Source: Pseudomonadota bacterium
Lineage (GTDB): Bacteria; Pseudomonadota; Gammaproteobacteria; Burkholderiales; Burkholderiaceae_C
DNA: 64,000 nt
Assembly (NCBI GenBank): GCA_963205115.1
Contig: CAUJHV010000029.1
Location: 186,001-250,000 of the forward strand
Direction of reading: 5' to 3'
Under the pieces are notes generated by a model. The model was not told the origin of the DNA. It was given only the letters and a program-made list of their open reading frames with translations, and ran no database searches. A program made the translations under genes and the position numbers. How positions within the stretch are numbered: position 1 is the stretch's first letter; the number at the start of each line of letters is the position of its first letter. Of the stretch, positions 1 through 9,871 are shown one piece after another.

Positions 1-1046
1 TAGGTCTCGTAGTAGCTCGAATCCAGACAAGGCCGGCGGGCAAAAATGGGGTAGCCGCGCGGCTTGAGCTTCTCGGCAGTCACGGGATCCTTCACGACCT
101 CGTCGATCTTGCCGCGCACGAATTCGGCCACGTGCTCATTGGCCTCGGCGTTGGCCAGCAGGTCGGAGAACGTGCCCAGCATGGCCAGGCCGCCGTTGCG
201 CCAGCCGTCTTCCATGAGCTTTTGCCGCTCCTCGGGTGTCACGCTGAAGAAAGCGCGGGTGCTGGCCGGCCGCAGGCCGCCGTTGGGGCTGTTCAGCGCG
301 GCCTGGCGCAAGCCGGCGTAGTTGCGCTTGACCTCGGCCACGTAGTCGGGCTCCAGCTTGCGGTTGCGCATGGGCATCGTGAAGCTGGGCGTGCGCTGCA
401 GCACAAACAGCTCACCGGCTTTCGGCCCGACTTCCTGAACGATCTGGATGCCGGTGGAGCCGGTGCCCAGCACGCCCACGCGCTTGCCGGCATAACTCAC
501 CGGATGATGCGGCCAGCGTGCCGCGCGGTACAGCTCGCCCTTGAAGCGGTCCAGGCCCGGGATTTCCGGATCCTTCGGCACCGACAGCGGCCCCGTGGCC
601 ATCACGCAGTACGGGGCCTCGAAGGTCTCGCCGCCATCGGTGGTCACCACCCAGAGCTGGCGTTCTTCGTCCCAGGCGGCACGTGTGACGCGCGTGTTGA
701 ACTTGAAGTGCTTGCGCAGGCTCAGCCGGTCGGCCACGAAATTGAAATACGCCAGCAGCTCGGGCTGCGCGGCGAAGTATTCCGACCATGTCCACTCCTG
801 CTCGACCTCGCGCGAAAACGCGTAGCTGTAGCAGATGCTGGGCAGGTCCACACGCGCGCCGGGATAGCGGTTCCAGTACCACACGCCACCCACGTCGCCG
901 CCCGCCTCGAAGCCTTGCACGGCCAGGCCCATCTCGCGGTACTTGTGGATCGCGTACAGCCCGCCGAAACCCGCGCCGACGACGATCACGTCCAGGCGGC
1001 GCGCCGATCCGGTTGTGGCCGGGTTTTGTCCAGGTTCAGCGTTCAT
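1..1046 (-). CDS. Baeyer-Villiger-type flavin monooxygenase (partial, C-terminus off window)
   Basis: Predicted FAD- and NADPH-dependent class B monooxygenase that would insert oxygen beside a carbonyl, turning a ketone into an ester or a cyclic ketone into a lactone. 348 residues are visible, while the family runs to about 540, so the C-terminal third lies beyond the left edge. The FAD motif GAGFGG is at residues 24-29 and a second Rossmann motif GTGSTG at 194-199. The family fingerprint F-x-G-x6-7-W-P occupies 168-179 (F168, G170, W178, P179), but the usual central His is Arg174, which may alter or weaken activity. The ATG at 1046 lies inside the end of the upstream tetR-like gene (11-base overlap), so it is translated as a late gene of the operon that starts at 6905. 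The family is secure; the substrate is unknown. Confidence 0.82.
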   Translation of the reverse strand, partial: MNAEPGQNPATTGSARRLDVIVVGAGFGGLYAIHKYREMGLAVQGFEAGGDVGGVWYWNRYPGARVDLPSICYSYAFSREVEQEWTWSEYFAAQPELLAYFNFVADRLSLRKHFKFNTRVTRAAWDEERQLWVVTTDGGETFEAPYCVMATGPLSVPKDPEIPGLDRFKGELYRAARWPHHPVSYAGKRVGVLGTGSTGIQIVQEVGPKAGELFVLQRTPSFTMPMRNRKLEPDYVAEVKRNYAGLRQAALNSPNGGLRPASTRAFFSVTPEERQKLMEDGWRNGGLAMLGTFSDLLANAEANEHVAEFVRGKIDEVVKDPVTAEKLKPRGYPIFARRPCLDSSYYET

Positions 1047-1716
1047 CCTTCTCTCCGGTCTTTGCAAGGGGTGGCACGGGGCTGGGGCCGGCGCGGTTGA
1101 GCAGGCCCAGCAACACGATGTCCAGGTATTGGTCGATGACTTCGGTGGCACGCATCGGCCCGCCGGGGCGGTGCCAGCGCGACATCTGGTTCAGGCCCGA
1201 CAGCAGCAGCCGCCCGGCAATGGACGGGTTCACGGGCCGCAGTTCGCCGCTGGCGATGCCGTCCTCAACGCAGGTGCGCAGCAGCTTTTCGTAGTCGTCG
1301 CGCTGCTGCAGCGCCAGGCCGCGGCGACCGGTGGCGCCGGCCTGCCAGAAGGCATTCGAGCCGGCAACCCACTTGTCGCGGCGCGCCTCCATCGATTCGG
1401 CCGATGCCCGCAGGAAGGCGCGCACCTTCTCGGTGGGCGTGTGCGCTCGCGCCACGGCCGTCTGCACCTCGGCCAGCAGCGAGCTCATCGATTCGATGAC
1501 CACCCGCTCGTACAGCGCGTCCTTGTTCGGGAAATAGTAGTACAGCGCCGCCTTGGTGATCTGCGCGGCCTCGGCGATGTCGCGCAGCGAGGTGGCATCG
1601 AAGCCCTTCTGCGCAAACAGCCGCCGCGCAATGGACAACAACTGCGCCTCGCGCCCATCGGCCAGGCCCGGATCGGACGCGGCCGACGACTCCTGCGATC
1701 CGGCGTCCTGGCTCAT
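1036..1716 (-). CDS. TetR family transcriptional regulator
   Basis: A 226-residue TetR-type repressor. The N-terminal helix-turn-helix spans about residues 27-65 and ends in the characteristic KAALYYYFPNKDALY stretch. The rest is a helical ligand-binding domain with no close relative I can name. The ATG at 1716 overlaps the stop of the enoyl-CoA hydratase gene by one base (TGATG), and its own stop lies inside the monooxygenase gene. It is therefore the fifth gene of the six-gene acyl-CoA operon and would be autoregulated if it acts on that operon's promoter. The imperfect palindrome at 6917-6934, just upstream of the first gene, is the obvious candidate operator. The inducer is probably an acyl-CoA or pathway intermediate, by analogy with FadR/LiuR/AtuR-type TetR proteins (inference). 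Confidence 0.85.
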   Translation of the reverse strand: MSQDAGSQESSAASDPGLADGREAQLLSIARRLFAQKGFDATSLRDIAEAAQITKAALYYYFPNKDALYERVVIESMSSLLAEVQTAVARAHTPTEKVRAFLRASAESMEARRDKWVAGSNAFWQAGATGRRGLALQQRDDYEKLLRTCVEDGIASGELRPVNPSIAGRLLLSGLNQMSRWHRPGGPMRATEVIDQYLDIVLLGLLNRAGPSPVPPLAKTGEKDER

Positions 1717-2492
1717 CACCGGCCCTGGTAGACGGGCTTGCGCTTTTCCAGGAAGGCACGCTGCGCCTCCTTGGCGTCTTCGGTCTTCGACAGCGCCAGG
1801 GTGTTGCCCTGCTCGTAGCGGTAGGCGTCGCGCAGCGGCATGACCTCCGTCAGGCGCGCGGCTTCCTTGGCCAGGCGCACGGCGATCGGTGACTTGCTGG
1901 CGATCTCGTGGGCGATGCCCATCGCGTAGGGCAGCAGTTCGGCCTGCGGCAGGCAGGCTTCGACCAGGCCCAGGCGGTACATCTCGGCGGCCGTGATCTG
2001 CATGCCGGTGAAGAACATGCGCCGCGCGCGCGACTGGCCGAAGATGCGCTGCAGGAACGACACCCCGCCGGCCAGGCCGACGTTGATCTCGGGCATCGAA
2101 AAATAGGCCTCTTCGGCCGCGACCCAGATGTCGGAAGCCATCACCAGACCGAATCCCGCACCCAGCGCCGCCCCATTGACGGCGGCGATCACCGGCTTGC
2201 TGCATTCGGCGATGGCGTTGTGCGTCTCGCGCACGCGGCGGTTGTGCCGGCCGTAGGCGCCGGGCGTGTCGCCCAGGTTGGGCCGCTCGCGGATGTCCGC
2301 GCCGGCCGAGAAAACCTTGCCATTGCCGGTGAGCACCACGCTCATCACGTCGCTGCGATCGCTGAGTTCGTCGAAGAGTGCCGTGAGCTCGTCGCGCATC
2401 TCGGCGTTCTGGGCGTTCACCGGGGGCCGGTTCAGCGTGACCAGGGCCACGCGGTCGGTCACGTCGACGATCAGGGTCTTCCAGTCACTCAT
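1716..2492 (-). CDS. Enoyl-CoA hydratase/isomerase family protein
   Basis: A 258-residue crotonase-fold enzyme that adds water to, or isomerises, an enoyl-CoA in a beta-oxidation-like sequence. The oxyanion-hole segment SAGAD is at 62-66, and GAALGAGFGLVMASD (about 107-120) forms the second half of the CoA pocket. The catalytic Glu position is filled by E134 in PEINVGLAGG. The length is normal for the family. The ATG at 2492 overlaps the stop of the upstream synthetase gene by four bases (ATGA), and its stop overlaps the tetR start, which indicates translational coupling. It acts with the two acyl-CoA dehydrogenases and the synthetase of the same operon. The chain length or ring system of the substrate cannot be read from the sequence. 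Confidence 0.88.
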   Translation of the reverse strand: MSDWKTLIVDVTDRVALVTLNRPPVNAQNAEMRDELTALFDELSDRSDVMSVVLTGNGKVFSAGADIRERPNLGDTPGAYGRHNRRVRETHNAIAECSKPVIAAVNGAALGAGFGLVMASDIWVAAEEAYFSMPEINVGLAGGVSFLQRIFGQSRARRMFFTGMQITAAEMYRLGLVEACLPQAELLPYAMGIAHEIASKSPIAVRLAKEAARLTEVMPLRDAYRYEQGNTLALSKTEDAKEAQRAFLEKRKPVYQGR

Positions 2493-4618
2493 GCCAGTTC
2501 CTTGTTCTCTTGGGGATTCGGGGCCTGCCGCGGCACGATCACCGCGTCCAGGCACACACAGCCGTGCTCGCGCACGACCAGCGGGTTGATGTCTACAGCG
2601 TCCAGTTCATGCGCATGCGCGGCGGCAAAACGCGACAGCTGCACCAGCGCATCGGCCAGCGCGTCGCGGTCGGCCGGCGGCGCACCGCGCCAGCCGTCCA
2701 GCAAGCGGCTCGCACGGGTGGCGGCGATCAGCCGCTGCGCGCGCGCCGCCGTCAATGGCGCCGACGCAAAGGCCACGTCGCGGAACAGTTCGGTGGCCAC
2801 GCCGCCCAGGCCGAACATCAGCATGGGCCCGAAGATCGGGTCGATCACCGCGCCGGCAATGGTTTCCACGCCGCCGCGCACCATCGGCGCGATCAGCACG
2901 CCGTCCAGGCGCGCGTCGGGCTTGTGGGTCGCCGCGCGACGCATCAATTCGTCGAAGGCCTGACCGACCGCATCGGCATCCGCCAGGTTCAGCATCACGC
3001 CGCCGACCTCGGTCTTGTGCGTGATGTCGGCCGAGAGAATCTTGGCAACCACCGGATAGCCGATCTCTCCGGCCGCTTGCATGGCCGCCTCGCGGCTGGC
3101 ACAGGCGCGCTCCTGCGGTACGGGCAGGCCTGCGTGTGCCAGGCAGACCTTGGCCTGCGCTTCCGTGCCGACAGCGCCCAGAGCGGGCGTATCCGCGAGC
3201 TGCTCGGCCGTCGGCGGCACCACGCGGTGCAAGTCCTGCCGCCGTGACTTCAAAGCCCAGGCCGCGCCCAGCGCACGCATCGCGCGGCTGGGGTCGGCAA
3301 AAACCGCCACGCCGGCCGCGCCCAGGCGCTGCGCCACCTCGGGGGTCGAGAGCATCACCACCATCAGGTGACGGTGCGGGTAGCGTGCCTTCAGCGCGAT
3401 CAAACCCGCTTCGGTCTCCGCAAATCGCTGCGGCGACAAGCCCACGTGCGCCAGGTAGGCGATGACGGTGTCGCACGCGCCCTGCTCCAGCATCACCTCG
3501 GTGACACGCTCCACGCCTTGAGGCACCGACGTGACCTGAGCGGTGGTGTCGTAGGGATTGGCCGCCACGGCAAACGGCAGGATGGCCTGCAAGGCTTGCT
3601 GCGCCGGCACGGGCAGCTCGGGCATGGTCAGCTGCAGCGCATCGGCCTCGTCGGCCATCAACACGCCGATGCCGCCCGAGCCCGTGACCACGCCCACGCG
3701 CGGCCCCGCCGGCAGGCGGCCGGTGGCTTCGCACAGGTAGGCGATGTCGAGCATCTCGTCAATGCTGCCGGCGCGCACCGCGCCGCATTCGGCCAGCACT
3801 GCGTCGTAGACCGCATCGTTGCCGGCCAGGCCGCCGGTGTGCGTGGCGGCCGCCGCGGCGCCCAGCGCCGAGCGGCCGATCTTCATCGCGATCACGGGCT
3901 TGCCGGCGTCGGCGGCCTTCAGCAGCGCGCGGCGCAGCGCCGTGCCGTCGCGGCAGGCTTCCAGCGCCGTGCAGATCACGCGGGTGTCGGGGTCCTCGGC
4001 CAGGTAGTCGATGCACTCGGCCACGTCCACATCGGCTTCGTTGCCGGTGGCCACCGCGCACGACAGGCCCAATCCGCGCAAGGCCGCGGCGCCGTAGGTG
4101 GCCGAGCCGAAGGCGCCGCTCTGCGTGGCCAACCCGATGCCACCAGCCGTGGGCCGCACGCCGTTGAGCAAGGTGGAGAAGGTCGCAAACAGCCCGGCAC
4201 CCGGGTTGATGAGACCCAGCGAATTCGGGCCGATCAGGCGCATGCCGGCCTTGCGGGCGATCGTCACCAGGCGCTGCTGCAAGGCGGCGCCCGCGGGCCC
4301 GGCCTCGGCAAAGCCGGCGGTGAAGACCTGCACCGCCAGCACGCCGCGGCGCGCGCATTCGGTGACAGCCTGCTCGACGGCGGGCAGCGGCACGGCAATG
4401 ATGGCGTGGTCCACGGCCTCGGGCAGATCGAGCACGCTGCGATAGGCGCGACGCCCTTGCAGCTCCGCATGGCCAGCGGTGTTGACCGGGTACAGCGCAC
4501 CGGCAAAACCCGCTTCGATCAGGAAGCGCAGCGGTCTGCCGCCGATGCGCTCAGGGTCCGACGACGCGCCGATGATCGCCAGCGAGCGCGGGTGGAAGAA
4601 GGGGTGCAGCGCGTGCAT
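2489..4618 (-). CDS. NDP-forming acyl-CoA synthetase (acetate-CoA ligase ADP-forming/Pat-like family)
   Basis: A 709-residue fused protein of the NDP-forming acyl-CoA synthetase superfamily. An N-terminal CoA-binding Rossmann domain begins at about residue 8 (FFHPRSLAIIGASSDPERIGG) and is followed by a succinyl-CoA-ligase-like region with GPNSLGLINPG. A C-terminal ATP-grasp domain carries VVAKILSADITHKTEVGGV and ends DAVDINPLVV. Such proteins activate an acid to its CoA thioester through a phosphohistidine intermediate. No GNAT domain is present, so it is not a protein acetyltransferase of the Pat type. The start at 4618 (MHALHPFF) was chosen because it begins at the conserved domain, 17 bases after the upstream stop. 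The stop overlaps the hydratase start. It probably supplies the CoA ester used by the rest of the operon. Confidence 0.85.
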   Translation of the reverse strand: MHALHPFFHPRSLAIIGASSDPERIGGRPLRFLIEAGFAGALYPVNTAGHAELQGRRAYRSVLDLPEAVDHAIIAVPLPAVEQAVTECARRGVLAVQVFTAGFAEAGPAGAALQQRLVTIARKAGMRLIGPNSLGLINPGAGLFATFSTLLNGVRPTAGGIGLATQSGAFGSATYGAAALRGLGLSCAVATGNEADVDVAECIDYLAEDPDTRVICTALEACRDGTALRRALLKAADAGKPVIAMKIGRSALGAAAAATHTGGLAGNDAVYDAVLAECGAVRAGSIDEMLDIAYLCEATGRLPAGPRVGVVTGSGGIGVLMADEADALQLTMPELPVPAQQALQAILPFAVAANPYDTTAQVTSVPQGVERVTEVMLEQGACDTVIAYLAHVGLSPQRFAETEAGLIALKARYPHRHLMVVMLSTPEVAQRLGAAGVAVFADPSRAMRALGAAWALKSRRQDLHRVVPPTAEQLADTPALGAVGTEAQAKVCLAHAGLPVPQERACASREAAMQAAGEIGYPVVAKILSADITHKTEVGGVMLNLADADAVGQAFDELMRRAATHKPDARLDGVLIAPMVRGGVETIAGAVIDPIFGPMLMFGLGGVATELFRDVAFASAPLTAARAQRLIAATRASRLLDGWRGAPPADRDALADALVQLSRFAAAHAHELDAVDINPLVVREHGCVCLDAVIVPRQAPNPQENKELA

Positions 4619-4635
4619 CGTCGCGATGATTTTGT

Positions 4636-5691
4636 TCAGGCGGCCAGCGCCTGCAACTGCGTGAGCTGCTGCAGGCGGTCGCCTTGTTCGAACTCGGCAC
4701 ACAGCAGGCGGCGCGCGAGCCGCGCGGCCGGCAGTTCCGCGGTCATGCCCATGCCGCCGTGCAGCTGGATGGCCGCCTCGGCCGAGCGGCGCGCCAGGTC
4801 GTTGAGGTACAGCTTGCACAGCGCCGCGTCGCGGCTGCTCAGCCGGCCCTGACTGGCGGTGTCGTGCACCAGCCGCGCCAGCAGCACGCTGGCGCTTTCG
4901 TACTGCACGTAGAGATCGACGACCTGGTGCCGCAGCACCTGGAAGCTCGACAGCGCCACGCCAAACTGCACGCGGGTGGCCAGGAACTGGATGCAGTGCT
5001 CCACCGTTGCGCCCAGCGTCGCAGCCATGTCGATGGCCGTGACCAGCGCGCCGATGTCGCGTGCCGCGGTGGCTGCGGCCTGCGCCTGCGCACCCTGCGC
5101 CAGCACCGCGGAAGCCGGCCACTCCAGACCGTCGAGAGCGAGGTCGGCGCCCTGCCCGCCGTCGATGCCGGCAAAACGCGCGGCGGGCTTGGGCAGGCTG
5201 GCGTGAGGCAGCAGCAGCAAGGTGTCGCCAGCCGCCACGAGCACGTGCGTGCAGGGCAGCAGCGCATCCACCAGCTCCAGTGAGCCGGCCAGGCGCACGC
5301 CGCCGCCGGGACGCACATCCACGGTGAGTTCACCGGCCAGCGCCACGTCGATATCGACCTCGCCCGCGCATAGCGCGCGCAGCACCTCGTCGGCCGCCGG
5401 CGTGCCAGCAGCCATCAGCAACGCAGGCGCCTGCGCGCAGCGGCGGGCCAGCGGCAGGCCCAGCGCGTGGCGCGCGCAGGCCTCGACGACGGCACCCAGG
5501 TCGGCCATCGTGCCGCCGGCGCCGCCGCGTGCCTCGTCGATCAACAAGGCGGGCCAGCCCATCGCGGCGGCCTGGCGCCAGGCGTCCTGGCGTGCGCCGC
5601 TGCGGGCGGCATCGGCGGCGGCGTTTGCGGCAAAGCGCGACGCCGCGTCGAGCAGATCGCCGGGAAACATGGGGTCGGCGGTGAATGACAT
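4636..5691 (-). CDS. Acyl-CoA dehydrogenase, smaller partner
   Basis: A 351-residue acyl-CoA dehydrogenase-family protein, shorter than its 399-residue neighbour. The N-terminal helical part (WPALLIDEARGGAGGT) and the C-terminal helical domain with LHGGMGMTAELP are clear, while the middle beta domain is reduced. It starts 14 bases after the stop of the larger dehydrogenase gene. Adjacent large and small dehydrogenase genes of this kind are known to form heteromeric enzymes, such as the ChsE/FadE pairs of steroid and isoprenoid side-chain degradation, in which one subunit may lack the catalytic base. That assembly is inference here. The presumed reaction is alpha,beta-desaturation of a bulky acyl-CoA, with electrons passed to ETF. 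Confidence 0.85.
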   Translation of the reverse strand: MSFTADPMFPGDLLDAASRFAANAAADAARSGARQDAWRQAAAMGWPALLIDEARGGAGGTMADLGAVVEACARHALGLPLARRCAQAPALLMAAGTPAADEVLRALCAGEVDIDVALAGELTVDVRPGGGVRLAGSLELVDALLPCTHVLVAAGDTLLLLPHASLPKPAARFAGIDGGQGADLALDGLEWPASAVLAQGAQAQAAATAARDIGALVTAIDMAATLGATVEHCIQFLATRVQFGVALSSFQVLRHQVVDLYVQYESASVLLARLVHDTASQGRLSSRDAALCKLYLNDLARRSAEAAIQLHGGMGMTAELPAARLARRLLCAEFEQGDRLQQLTQLQALAA

Positions 5692-5705
5692 GCGGGGGTC
5701 CGTTT

Positions 5706-6905
5706 TCAGCTGCCGAAGAGTTCGCGTGCGATGACGTTCTTCTGCACCTCGCTCGTGCCACCGGCGATGGTGCGCGAACGGTAGAAGAGGTAGTTGTGGA
5801 TCATGTTCGACTCGGCGTCTTCGGCCACTTCGAGGCGGCCGTCGTCGGCCACCGGCACGAAGCGTGCGGCGCGGCGTGCACCCAGCGCGTCGAAGGCGAT
5901 GGCGATGATGCGCTGGGCCAGTTCCGAGCAGTGCAGCTTCAGGGCGGATGACTTGGAGGCACGCAGCCGGCCGTTCATCTCGTCGTCGATGGCGCTGAGC
6001 AGCAGCTCACGCGCGGCGCGCACCTCGGCCTCGGCCAGCAGCAGGCGTTCGGCGAAGACACCCGCCAGCGCCTGGCCGCCGGGACGGGCCGCCTGCGCCT
6101 GGACCTGCTCGCCCACCTGCTCCAGCAGGCGCTGCAGGCGCACGACGATGGCCGGCGCCAGCCGTTCGCGGTCGAGCAGGAACTTGGCGCAACGCCAGCC
6201 GCCGCCCTCGTCGCCCAGGCGGTTGTCCACGGGCACGCGCACCTCGTCGAGGAAGACCTCGTTGACGTGGTGCCAGGCGTCGATCGTGCGGATGGGTTGG
6301 ATGCGGATGCCCGGCAGCGACAGCGGGATCAGCAGCAGCGTGATGCCTTCCTGCTTGCGCCCTTCGGCGTTGGTGCGCACGAGCGTGTACATCCAGTCGG
6401 CCTCGTGGGCGTGCGAGGTCCACATCTTCTGGCCCGTGACGACGTAGTGGTCGCCGTCGCGCGCCGCGCGGGTCTTCAGCGAGGCCAGGTCGGAACCGGC
6501 GCCCGGCTCGGAATAACCCTGGCACCACCAGTCGCTGCCGTCCAGGATGCCGGGCAGGAAGCGGCGGTGCTGCTCGGGCGTGCCGAAGTGCAGCATCACC
6601 GGGCCGATGTGGCCCAGGCCGTGGTGGTATTGCGGCGGGCAATCGCGCTGCGCCATCACGGATTCGAACAGGTAGCGCTGGCGCATGTCCCAGCCCGTGC
6701 CACCAAAGCTCTTGGGCCAGCCCGGTGCCGCCCAGCCGCGGGCGTGCAGGATGCGCTGCCAGGCGGCGTAGTCCTCACGTCCCAGCTTGGCATTGCTGCG
6801 CACGCGCTCGCGCAGCGCCGGTGGGCACTGGGTGCGCGCAAATTCATCGACCTCGTGGTGGAAGGCGTCGTAGTCGATGGCGGGAGCGTCGGAAACCGAG
6901 GTCAT
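5706..6905 (-). CDS. Acyl-CoA dehydrogenase, larger partner and first gene of the operon
   Basis: A 399-residue FAD-dependent acyl-CoA dehydrogenase that desaturates an acyl-CoA and passes electrons to ETF. It carries the flavin-contact segment YSEPGAGSDLASL in the middle domain, and the C-terminal GGTSEVQKNVIARELFG that closes the FAD site. It is the promoter-proximal gene of a six-gene operon running to the left edge. The ATG at 6905 has no clear Shine-Dalgarno sequence, and an 18-base operator-like palindrome begins only 12 bases upstream. Transcripts may therefore be leaderless or very short-leadered, or the regulator may cover the translation start region. The substrate is not known; the setting suggests a branched or cyclic acyl-CoA. 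Confidence 0.9.
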   Translation of the reverse strand: MTSVSDAPAIDYDAFHHEVDEFARTQCPPALRERVRSNAKLGREDYAAWQRILHARGWAAPGWPKSFGGTGWDMRQRYLFESVMAQRDCPPQYHHGLGHIGPVMLHFGTPEQHRRFLPGILDGSDWWCQGYSEPGAGSDLASLKTRAARDGDHYVVTGQKMWTSHAHEADWMYTLVRTNAEGRKQEGITLLLIPLSLPGIRIQPIRTIDAWHHVNEVFLDEVRVPVDNRLGDEGGGWRCAKFLLDRERLAPAIVVRLQRLLEQVGEQVQAQAARPGGQALAGVFAERLLLAEAEVRAARELLLSAIDDEMNGRLRASKSSALKLHCSELAQRIIAIAFDALGARRAARFVPVADDGRLEVAEDAESNMIHNYLFYRSRTIAGGTSEVQKNVIARELFGS

Positions 6906-6916
6906 GGACGGACTTT

Positions 6917-6934
6917 ACTAAACGACCGGTTAGT
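6917..6934. promoter_or_regulatory. Operator-like imperfect palindrome for the operon TetR
   Basis: The 18 bases ACTAAACGACCGGTTAGT have perfect ACTAA/TTAGT arms and further internal symmetry (13 of 18 positions symmetric to the reverse complement). It sits immediately upstream of the first acyl-CoA dehydrogenase gene, in the divergent region opposite the Bug receptor gene. The size and form match TetR-family operators, and the operon encodes one TetR. That this protein binds here is inference. Confidence 0.55.
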
Positions 6935-7089
6935 GAATCAAGCTGAGAATGCAAGATCCGGTCAATGAACGACTCCTCAGAGTCTTTTCATAGGTGATGA
7001 TGATGCAATCTGGCAGCCGGTGTCTTCTGGAAAACCCTTGATTCCGTCCATTGCCAGGCGCCGCGCAGGCGGGTTACAGTCATCTGACT

Positions 7090-7101
7090 TACCGCACGGT
7101 A
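7090..7101. promoter_or_regulatory. Short perfect palindrome upstream of the Bug receptor gene
   Basis: TACCG-CA-CGGTA is a perfect inverted repeat with a two-base centre, ending 23 bases before the ATG at 7125. It differs from the 6917-6934 site, so it may belong to another regulator of the rightward operon. It could also be chance in GC-rich DNA. Confidence 0.25.
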
Positions 7102-7124
7102 GAACCTCTGCAGACCGCACCGAC

Positions 7125-8129
7125 ATGACGCCGCCACGCCCACGACACCTGCTGCCCCGCCGCTGGGGCCTGCGCGCGCTGCTGGCCATGGCCGGCGCCG
7201 CGGCCCTGCCAGGCTGGGCGCAGGAAGCGCCGGCACTGCCGCGCACCGTCACCCTGCTGGTGCCCTACGCCGCCGGCGGCGTGACGGACAACCTCGCGCG
7301 TGCGCTGGCGCGGCGGCTGGCCGAAACCTGGGGCAACACCGTGCTGGTGGACAACAAGCCCGGCGGCGGCACCGTCATCGGCACCGCGGCGGCCGCGCGC
7401 GCACCGGCCGACGGCGCGACGCTGCTGGTCACGAGCTTCGGCTTCATCGGCAACCAGATCATGATGCCGAGCCTGCCGTACGCACCGCAGGCGCTGACGC
7501 CGCTGTCACTGATCGGCGAATCCACGGGCGTGCTCTTCGTGCACCCGTCCGTGCCGGCCAACAACGTCACCGAATTCGTGCGCTGGCTGCGCGCGCGCCC
7601 CACGCCCGCAGCCTTCGCCAGCAGCGGCAACGGCTCCAGCGTGCATGTGATGGCGGAGATGTTCGCCTCGGCCATCGGCGTGCCCATCGTGCATGTGCCC
7701 TACAAGGGCAACGCACCCGCGCTGGCCGATCTGATCGGCGGGCAGGTGCAGGCCATGTTCGATTCCACCGGCGCGCTGATGCACGCGCGCTCCGGGCGGC
7801 TGCGCGCGCTGGCGGTCAGCACTGCCGCGCGCTCGGCCCTGGCACCCGATCTGCCCACCATCGCCGAATCCGGCGACCCGGCCCTGGCCGGCTTCGACGC
7901 CGGCAGCTGGTTCGGCCTCTTCGTGCCTGCGGGTACGCCGGCCGCGCTGCAGGCGCGGCTGCATGCCGACATCGACGCCGCGCTGGCGCAGAAATCGATG
8001 CAGGACGAGGTGCTCAAGACCGGTGTGGAGCCGCGCCGCCTCACGCAAGCCGGCTTCGCCGCTTATCTGAAGCGCCAGCTCGAGATCTGGGGCCCCGTGA
8101 TCCGCGACAAGCGCATCCGCCCCGATTGA
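7125..8129 (+). CDS. Bug/TctC-family tripartite tricarboxylate receptor
   Basis: A 334-residue periplasmic solute-binding protein of the Bug (TctC) family. A signal peptide with twin arginines (RRWGLRALLAMAGAAALPGWAQ) precedes the mature domain. The mature domain carries the family landmarks VTLLVPYAAGGVTDNLAR, the NKPGGGTVIGT loop and the HVPYKG segment before the hinge. Bug proteins bind small organic acids or amides with high affinity. No TctA/TctB membrane partners lie nearby, which is usual for Burkholderiales, where many are orphan receptors or sensors. I chose the ATG at 7125 because it places the signal peptide correctly; an in-frame upstream extension to 7020 looks non-coding. It overlaps no gene and lies 20 bases before the acyl-CoA ligase, so the two are probably co-transcribed. 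Confidence 0.88.
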   Translation: MTPPRPRHLLPRRWGLRALLAMAGAAALPGWAQEAPALPRTVTLLVPYAAGGVTDNLARALARRLAETWGNTVLVDNKPGGGTVIGTAAAARAPADGATLLVTSFGFIGNQIMMPSLPYAPQALTPLSLIGESTGVLFVHPSVPANNVTEFVRWLRARPTPAAFASSGNGSSVHVMAEMFASAIGVPIVHVPYKGNAPALADLIGGQVQAMFDSTGALMHARSGRLRALAVSTAARSALAPDLPTIAESGDPALAGFDAGSWFGLFVPAGTPAALQARLHADIDAALAQKSMQDEVLKTGVEPRRLTQAGFAAYLKRQLEIWGPVIRDKRIRPD

Positions 8130-8149
8130 ACTTCCTCACGAGCATTCCC

Positions 8150-9793
<1,644 letters not shown>

Positions 9794-9871
9794 AGCCCCG
9801 TCACCACCGCCACCCACCGTGGCGTTGGCGTCGCCCCGAACCCCACCCGTGACCCCCCAGGAGACAAGCAC

